From NCBI GenBank assembly GCA_013698395.1, contig JACCUZ010000429.1:1-11032 (forward strand): a stretch of 11,032 nt of DNA, in the 5' to 3' direction. This document shows, one piece after another, positions 7,109-11,032 of this stretch (within the stretch, counting starts at the first letter, position 1; each line of letters begins with the position of its first letter). The notes under the pieces were generated by a model. It saw only the letters and a program-made list of their open reading frames with translations, was not told the origin of the DNA and made no database searches. The position numbers were made by a program, and so were the translations under genes. The stretch comes from Sporichthyaceae bacterium (lineage in GTDB: Bacteria; Actinomycetota; Actinomycetes; JACCUZ01).

Positions 7109-8338
7109 CTAGGTCGATGTCCCGCCCGCGCTGCGTGGCCCGCGGTGCGTGGCACGCAGCCCCGCAGGCGACCGGGCCACACCGTCCCGGACGGCAACCT
7201 CAGCGACGGCCCGAGCCACCGATGGTGCCACCCGCTCGTCGAAGGGGCTTGGCACGATGTGGTCCTCGGACAGCTCGCCTTCGAGCACACCCGCGATGGC
7301 GTCGGCGGCGGCGAGCTTCATGGACTCCGTGATCGTGGTCGCCCGCACATCGAGGGCGCCGCGGAAGATTCCGGGGAACGCAAGGACGTTGTTGATCTGG
7401 TTGGGCAGATCGCTGCGGCCGGTGGCGACGACCCGGGCATGGCGGTGCGCCACCTCGGGATGGATCTCTGGATCCGGGTTGGCCAGCGCGAAGATGATGG
7501 CGCCGGGCGCCATGGCGGCCACGGCTTCCTCGGGTACGTTCCCGCCGGAGACCCCGATGAACACGTCCGCCCCGCGCAATGCCTCGGCCAGGGATCCGGA
7601 TTGCTCGCTCTCCTTGGTCAGCTCGGCGAGCCGCTGCTTGACCGCGGTGAGATCGAGTCGGCCGTGATGCAGCACCCCCTGGCGGTCGGTGACCGCGATG
7701 TCCCCGATCCCAGCTTCACCGAGAATCGTCGTGACGGCGACCCCCGCAGCGCCAGCGCCCGAGACGACGGCCCGCAGGTCGCCGAGTGACCGACCGGTGA
7801 CGCGGGCGGCGTTACGCAGTGCCGCGAGAACCACCACGGCGGTGCCGTGCTGGTCGTCGTGGAAGACCGGAATGTCGAGTCGCTCCCGCAGGAGGCGCTC
7901 CACCTCGAAGCAGCGCGGTGCGCTGATGTCCTCGAGGTTGATGCCGCCGAAGCTGGGGGCCAGTCGGACAACGGTGTCGACGATGTCCTCGACACTGCTG
8001 GCGTCGAGGCAGATCGGGACGGCGTCTACGCCCCCGAACTCCTTGAACAAGACCGCCTTGCCCTCCATGACAGGGAGAGCGGCCGCGGGACCGATGTTCC
8101 CGAGCCCCAGGACGGCGGACCCGTCCGTGACCACGGCAACCACGTTGGAGCGCCACGTCAACTCGTCGACGAGCTCCGGGTGGTCGGCGATCGCGGTGCA
8201 CACGCGCGCAACCCCGGGTGTGTAGGCAAGCGACAGGTCGTCGCGGTCACGGAGCGGCACGGTGGAAACGGTCTCGAGCTTCCCCCCGAGGTGCAGCGCA
8301 AAGGCTGGGTCGGTCTCGTCGTAGGCCGGGGTGTCCAT
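7109..8338 (-). CDS. Malic enzyme (NAD(P)-dependent malate dehydrogenase, decarboxylating)
   Basis: This enzyme oxidatively decarboxylates malate to pyruvate and CO2 with reduction of NAD(P), linking the TCA cycle to pyruvate and NADPH supply. At 409 residues it is the short bacterial form without a phosphotransacetylase domain. Numbering from the ATG, visible motifs are catalytic Tyr39 in LAYTPGVA, Lys94 in MEGKAVLF, metal ligands in LEDISAP (135-141) and HDDQHGTA (160-167), and the Rossmann motif GAGAAG (194-199). FALANPDPEI and NQINNVLAFPGIFRGALD follow towards the C-terminus. Cofactor preference cannot be set with confidence. The frame also offers a GTG at 8359, which would overlap the upstream gene by 16 bases; neither start has a good ribosome binding site. 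The ATG leaves a 5-base gap and gives an N-terminus (MDTPAYDETDP) that looks more natural. It is the second gene of the operon. Confidence 0.94.
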   Translation of the reverse strand: MDTPAYDETDPAFALHLGGKLETVSTVPLRDRDDLSLAYTPGVARVCTAIADHPELVDELTWRSNVVAVVTDGSAVLGLGNIGPAAALPVMEGKAVLFKEFGGVDAVPICLDASSVEDIVDTVVRLAPSFGGINLEDISAPRCFEVERLLRERLDIPVFHDDQHGTAVVVLAALRNAARVTGRSLGDLRAVVSGAGAAGVAVTTILGEAGIGDIAVTDRQGVLHHGRLDLTAVKQRLAELTKESEQSGSLAEALRGADVFIGVSGGNVPEEAVAAMAPGAIIFALANPDPEIHPEVAHRHARVVATGRSDLPNQINNVLAFPGIFRGALDVRATTITESMKLAAADAIAGVLEGELSEDHIVPSPFDERVAPSVARAVAEVAVRDGVARSPAGLRATHRGPRSAGGTST

Positions 8339-8343
8339 GGAGG

Positions 8344-9249
8344 TCAGGAAGTCTGGCACACAGCCAGCCCAGGGTCCGCCGTCACGTGGCGGTCACCCAG
8401 CTCGAGCCGAGCATCGTCGAGCACCGTGTCGAGTGGGAGCGTCATGCAGCGGATCGAGCCCCCACCTTTGTGCAGCTCACTGACGTCGACTGCCACCACC
8501 GTGAACCCCCAGCGCTCCAACTGGCGCCCGACCCGGACCGGCAGACCGGCCGGCATGATCACGATGTCGTCCACCACGACAGAGTTGGCACAGAAGGTGA
8601 ACGCCTCCTCGTCGTCGATCACCAGCGGCTGGGGCACGAGTGCCGCGACCCTCGCGCGTCCGGCAGCGTCCCATGCCGACGGCGCCACGATGGCCCGGGA
8701 CTCGTCGAGGGGACAGAAGCTGAGATCGAGGTGGTAGAGCGCGGGGTGGGTGATGCGGACCGACGTGACCCGCACGCCCAGCGCGCGTGACAGCACGTCG
8801 TGCGTGGCGCGGTCGGTGCGCGGACCGTCGGCGACCAGCAGTGAGGTGCCGACAAGGAACGCGTCGCCCGCCTCGAACGCCCCGGCCCTCGCGTCGGCGA
8901 CCCGGGTCGTGCGCAGTCCAGCCTCACCGAACCACCATTCGGCCGCGGACGCCTCGGGACGTCGCTGCTCATGACGGAAGCGCGACACGACCACGTGGTC
9001 GCCGTCTATCAACCCGTAGTTCATCGCGTAGACCATGTCCGGCGTTTCGGGCAGTTGGGTGATGCGCTCGACGCGGGCCCCCGCTGCTTCGATCGTCCCG
9101 GCCAGGCGGTCCCACTGTTCGAGCGCGAGGTCCGGGTCGACGGGCGACTCGACGTCCATCCAGGGGTTGATCGCGTAGGTGACTCTGAAGTGCTCCGGGC
9201 GGCACATCAGGTAGTGGCGGCCCCATGACAGCGGACGGATGGCGGTCAT
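8344..9249 (-). CDS. ddaH: DDAH/arginine-deiminase superfamily hydrolase (probable dimethylargininase)
   Basis: This 301-residue protein has the guanidino-group modifying (GME) fold shared by dimethylarginine dimethylaminohydrolases, arginine deiminases and amidinotransferases. It opens with the RHYLMCRPEHFRVTYAINPW block typical of actinobacterial members. FEAGDAF (125-131) carries the substrate-binding acidic residues, His173 in LYHLDLSFCPL is the catalytic His, and Cys268 in GGSIRCMTLP is the nucleophile. The expected reaction is hydrolysis of arginine or methylated arginine to citrulline (or ornithine) plus amine; the exact substrate is not provable here. The ATG at 9249 has AGGAG (9255-9259) five bases upstream. 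An in-frame extension up to 9942 runs through the promoter and antisense to gntR and is not real. It is the first gene of the minus-strand operon, and a GntR operator lies 18-40 bases upstream. Confidence 0.88.
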   Translation of the reverse strand: MTAIRPLSWGRHYLMCRPEHFRVTYAINPWMDVESPVDPDLALEQWDRLAGTIEAAGARVERITQLPETPDMVYAMNYGLIDGDHVVVSRFRHEQRRPEASAAEWWFGEAGLRTTRVADARAGAFEAGDAFLVGTSLLVADGPRTDRATHDVLSRALGVRVTSVRITHPALYHLDLSFCPLDESRAIVAPSAWDAAGRARVAALVPQPLVIDDEEAFTFCANSVVVDDIVIMPAGLPVRVGRQLERWGFTVVAVDVSELHKGGGSIRCMTLPLDTVLDDARLELGDRHVTADPGLAVCQTS

Positions 9250-9266
9250 GCACGCTCCTGTTAGAG

Positions 9267-9289
9267 TGATTGTCTGATTGTCGGACAAT
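9267..9289. promoter_or_regulatory. GntR (FadR-type) operator between ddaH and gntR
   Basis: ATTGTC-G-GACAAT (9277-9289) is a perfect 13-base palindrome. Its core TTGTCGGACAA fits the FadR-subfamily GntR consensus TnGTnnnACnA exactly. The 8-base unit TGATTGTC occurs twice in tandem (9267-9274 and 9275-9282), which adds a third half-site ATTGTC at 9269-9274. The site lies in the divergent gap beside an FCD-type gntR gene, so control of both directions by that protein is a strong inference. Confidence 0.7.
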
Positions 9290-9297
9290 ACTGTAAC
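9270..9297 (+). promoter_or_regulatory. Candidate promoter for gntR
   Basis: TTGTCT (9270-9275) and TGTAAC (9292-9297, four of six matches) are spaced 16 bases apart, with the palindromic operator inside the spacer. The alternative TACTGT (9324-9329) lies seven bases before the GTG start and would give a leaderless transcript. No convincing -35/-10 pair was found for the opposite direction (ddaH). Confidence 0.35.
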
Positions 9298-9336
9298 ACC
9301 AACGTTTCCCGGCTGACTCGGGCTACTGTCAAGGGA

Positions 9337-9990
9337 GTGGCCAGCCTCCCCAGTCTTGACCGGTCGAGCACGACCGAGAAGGTCGCATGTGCTCTGCGAG
9401 AGATGCTCTTCCATGGCGAGTTCGGCCCGGGCGAGCCGCTGCGCGAGGTCACCCTTGCCGAGACCTTCCACGTCGCCCGGTCGACAGTGCGGGAGGCTCT
9501 GCACATCCTGACCGGCGAGGGTTTGCTGACCCGTGCCGCCAACCGCGGCGTCACCGTGACGGAGCTCACCGAGCGCGATATCGCCGAGATCTTTCAGGCG
9601 CGCCTCGTGCTGGAGAGCGCCGGCGTGCGGGCCGGGGCCGCTGGCGCAGACCTCGGCGCCCCGGCCCGGGCGCTGGCTGCGTACTCCGAGGCCGCCCGCA
9701 CCGATGACTACCTCGCGGCTACCCACGCCCACTTGCAGTTCCACAACTCGCTCGTGGCGCTGCTGGGCAACAGCCGACTGTCCGGGCAGGCCGACGTACT
9801 GACGGGAGACCTGCGGTTGGCACTCGCGTCGGTGGAGCGGGCACGACGCAATGCGCGACAACAGGTGGCCGACCACCGCAGACTGCTGACGCTGATGCGG
9901 TCCGGTGACGGTGCGGCGTCGCTCGCCGAGCTGGCCCGCCACCTCGAGGCCGCGTGCTCGTCGGTCACCGTCCGGGTGACTGGCGCCTGA
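9337..9990 (+). CDS. GntR family transcriptional regulator, FCD (FadR) subfamily
   Basis: This 217-residue regulator has an N-terminal winged helix-turn-helix (about residues 11-76). LREVTLAETFHVARSTVREAL leads into the recognition helix, then LLTRAANRGVTVTEL forms the wing. Residues about 80-210 form an all-helical FCD ligand domain. His136, His180 and His202 (QFHNSLV, ADHRRLL, ARHLEAA) fit the usual metal-binding triad. The Asp normally four residues before the first His is His132 here. The ligand is probably a small carboxylate or amino acid-like metabolite, as for most FCD regulators. It is divergent from the ddaH operon with a shared operator, so it likely controls both. The GTG start has GGGA directly against it with no spacer, so translation may be leaderless. 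The 3' end overlaps sodX by 26 bases on the opposite strand. Confidence 0.92.
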   Translation: MASLPSLDRSSTTEKVACALREMLFHGEFGPGEPLREVTLAETFHVARSTVREALHILTGEGLLTRAANRGVTVTELTERDIAEIFQARLVLESAGVRAGAAGADLGAPARALAAYSEAARTDDYLAATHAHLQFHNSLVALLGNSRLSGQADVLTGDLRLALASVERARRNARQQVADHRRLLTLMRSGDGAASLAELARHLEAACSSVTVRVTGA

Positions 9991-10279
9991 GCGGCCAGAG
10001 CCGGAGCAGGACGGTCGCTAGGACGTCGTCCGCGCCGATCGGTCCGACGAGCCACGAGTCGACCCCTTCGGCCGGGTTGTCCCGCTCGACCCACCAACCA
10101 TCAGCGGTGCGCATCGTTGCTCGCTTCACCGACAGGGGTCTGCCCGGCAACCTCACGACGACGAGCCGGCCGGGTCGCGGGCGCATACCCCACCGCACGA
10201 GAAGGTGGTCGCCGTCTCGAAGAGTGGGCTCCATCGATCGGCCGGAGACCAGAACCCGGCCGAGCCCCGAGGAGCGCAC
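9965..10279 (-). CDS. sodX: Nickel-type superoxide dismutase maturation protease (S26 signal peptidase-like)
   Basis: SodX removes the short N-terminal leader of the NiSOD precursor so that His1 can complete the nickel hook. The protein is a minimal S26 peptidase of 104 residues. Ser15 in SGRSMEPTL is the expected nucleophile and Lys52 in PLSVKRAT the general base, followed by the family signature WWVERDNPAEGVDSWLVG. No transmembrane segment is evident, in keeping with cytosolic processing. The frame extends upstream to 10432, into the sodN leader on the other strand. The GTG at 10279 is preferred because a perfect AGGAGG (10289-10294) lies nine bases upstream and the length fits the family. 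A nearer GTG at 10288 would have no spacing. The gene is divergent from sodN, its substrate gene. Confidence 0.9.
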   Translation of the reverse strand: MRSSGLGRVLVSGRSMEPTLRDGDHLLVRWGMRPRPGRLVVVRLPGRPLSVKRATMRTADGWWVERDNPAEGVDSWLVGPIGADDVLATVLLRLWPLRRQSPGR

Positions 10280-10347
10280 CGTCGTCACCCTCCTCGCCCC
10301 GCGGGCGGCGCAGGTCGCCCCCCGCGGCCGAGAACCTGTCGGAGTAG

Positions 10348-10374
10348 TGTCCACCAGAGATCCGAATGTGGACA
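10348..10374. promoter_or_regulatory. Inverted repeat TGTCCAC-N13-GTGGACA in the sodX/sodN gap
   Basis: Perfect 7-base arms (10348-10354 and 10368-10374) have centres 20 bases apart, about two helical turns, which suits a dimeric regulator. The left arm overlaps a possible sodN -10 box TAGTGT (10345-10350); no matching -35 box was recognised. The repeat does not resemble the Nur consensus that I recall (TTGC/GCAA half-sites). It could instead form a hairpin in the sodN leader RNA. Confidence 0.45.
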
Positions 10375-10406
10375 TCGCCCGCTTTCCCAGGGAAGGAACT
10401 GATCCA

Positions 10407-10808
10407 GTGCTGTCGCGTCTGCTCACCCCCAAGACCGTCGTACACGCCCACTGCGACCTGCCGTGTGGTGTCTACGACCCCGCGCAGGCCCGCATCGAGG
10501 CCGAGTCGATCAAGATGATCATCCAAAAGGTCGGGGAGAACTCCGACCCGGACTTCCGGACCCGTGCCGTGCTCATCAAGGAGCAGCGCGCGGAACTGGT
10601 CAAGCACCACCTCTGGGTGCTGTGGACCGACTACTTCAAGCCCCCTCACTTCGAGAAGTACCCCGAGCTGCACCAGCTGTTCAACGAGGCCACCAAGCTG
10701 GCCGGGGCCTCTGGGGCCAAGGGGTCCATGGACGCCAGCGCCGCACAAGAACTGCTCGACAAGATCGCCCAGATCGACAAGGTCTTCTGGGAGACCAAGC
10801 AGGCCTAG
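10407..10808 (+). CDS. sodN: Nickel superoxide dismutase precursor
   Basis: NiSOD converts superoxide to oxygen and hydrogen peroxide in the cytoplasm, as a hexamer of four-helix bundles. The 133-residue precursor has a 14-residue leader (MLSRLLTPKTVVHA) followed by the nickel hook HCDLPCGVY at residues 15-23. After cleavage, His1, Cys2 and Cys6 bind nickel. The conserved helices follow, including DPAQARIEAESIK, IKEQRAELVKHHLWVLWTDY and KPPHFEKYPEL. The mature length of 119 residues is close to the usual 117. The GTG start is chosen because it gives the standard leader and has AAGGA (10393-10397) nine bases upstream; an upstream in-frame GTG at 10368 lies inside the inverted repeat. The leader protease gene sodX is divergent. 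The stop codon overlaps the convergent recombinase stop by four bases. Confidence 0.97.
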   Translation: MLSRLLTPKTVVHAHCDLPCGVYDPAQARIEAESIKMIIQKVGENSDPDFRTRAVLIKEQRAELVKHHLWVLWTDYFKPPHFEKYPELHQLFNEATKLAGASGAKGSMDASAAQELLDKIAQIDKVFWETKQA

Positions 10809-11032
10809 AGGGCATCGTCCGCCCCCTGACCTGCGGAAACGCTCTCCGCAGAGTCGTCCAGTCCGCACCTGGTCCGCAAGACGTCCAACGTGGCATCCAT
10901 GACGGACCGGGTGCGGTCGTCGTCTCCGGGCCAGAGGTGCGCGTAGGTCCGCAGCGTGATCATGGCGTTGGCGTGGCCGAGGACCGTCTGCACCTGCTTG
11001 ACCGACGCCCCCCCCGGCAATCAGGGCTGAGG
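10805..11032 (-). CDS. Tyrosine recombinase/integrase, C-terminal fragment with frameshift
   Basis: The last 70 or so residues of a phage-type integrase are visible. GASVKQVQTVLGHANAMIT carries the conserved active-site GHA, and LRTYAHLWPGDDDRTR contains the nucleophile Tyr. The rest (upstream catalytic Arg, Lys and HxxR) lies beyond the window. The frame hits a stop just upstream of PGGASV. Removing one base from the run of eight C (11008-11015) restores SALIAGGASVKQVQ, the normal family sequence, so there is a +1 frameshift. It may be a sequencing error in the homopolymer or a true inactivating change. The C-terminal tail DSAESVSAGQGADDAL is unremarkable. The stop codon overlaps that of sodN on the opposite strand. 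Confidence 0.8.
10831..10851 (+). terminator. Hairpin 23 bases after sodN, possible terminator
   Basis: CTGCGGA (10831-10837) and TCCGCAG (10845-10851) pair perfectly around a 7-base loop. It lies soon after the sodN stop but has no U-tract, and it sits inside the recombinase coding region on the other strand. The role as a sodN terminator is tentative. Confidence 0.35.

Noticed and set aside
7078..7290. N-terminal extension of the MDR oxidoreductase
   Set aside because: It overlaps the 3' end of the malic enzyme gene in another frame, reads as non-family sequence, and a better GTG with a ribosome binding site exists at 7077.
9250..9942. N-terminal extension of the DDAH-like protein to 532 residues
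   Set aside because: It runs through the divergent promoter and antisense to gntR; the ATG at 9249 has a good ribosome binding site and gives the family N-terminus.
10348..10374. Nur (nickel uptake regulator) box upstream of sodN
   Set aside because: The inverted repeat arms TGTCCAC/GTGGACA do not resemble the TTGC/GCAA half-sites expected for Nur, so it is reported only as an unassigned repeat.
9954..10406. Long upstream extension of sodN
   Set aside because: NiSOD precursors have a leader of about 14 residues; the extension is antisense to sodX and has no NiSOD-like sequence.
10280..10432. N-terminal extension of SodX across the sodN start
   Set aside because: It would leave no promoter region for the divergent pair, and AGGAGG is ideally spaced for the GTG at 10279.

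Overview
This window is high-GC DNA with the gene content and start-codon habits (many GTG starts) of an Actinomycetota chromosome. A one-protein Kgd-type 2-oxoglutarate enzyme, a nickel superoxide dismutase with its maturation protease, and a DUF4097/PadR pair all point there. A genus cannot be fixed from the sequence; a relative of Intrasporangiaceae, Nocardioides or Streptomyces is plausible. No tRNA, rRNA or CRISPR array was seen, and no stretch above 300 bases lacks a gene.

Left part (1-3611, + strand): the window opens inside kgd, missing roughly its first hundred codons. It is followed 12 bases later by a 57-residue conserved small protein (probably DUF6104), then a stem-loop that may end the transcript. 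Next (3618-5101, + strand) is a compact two-gene operon. A good promoter carries two copies of a CGCGATAyATC box, followed by a DUF4097 beta-repeat protein and, overlapping it by four bases, a PadR-family repressor. This looks like an autoregulated unit.

Middle (5060-9249, - strand): four genes packed as one apparent operon, transcribed right to left. They are a DDAH/amidinotransferase-superfamily hydrolase, a short malic enzyme, a zinc-less MDR oxidoreductase and an APH-fold phosphotransferase. Gaps are 5 and 31 bases, then a 4-base overlap. A divergent FCD-type GntR regulator (9337-9990, + strand) faces the operon. The 87-base gap between them holds a perfect ATTGTC-G-GACAAT palindrome plus a third half-site, which fits the FadR-subfamily operator consensus. 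The likely picture is one GntR protein controlling itself and an arginine-derivative/C4-acid catabolic operon.

Right part (9965-11032): sodX (- strand) and sodN (+ strand) are divergent across a 127-base gap holding a perfect 7-base inverted repeat. The pair makes and processes nickel SOD. The C-terminal end of a tyrosine recombinase (- strand) abuts sodN tail to tail. Its reading frame breaks at a run of eight C, either a sequencing error near the end of the sequence or a real lesion. It marks the possible edge of an integrated element lying beyond the window.

All three convergent gene junctions in the window overlap. Nothing here is clearly a new defence or mobile system. The best leads are the GntR operator and its operon, the DUF4097/PadR promoter, the small gene behind kgd, and the sodX/sodN inverted repeat.
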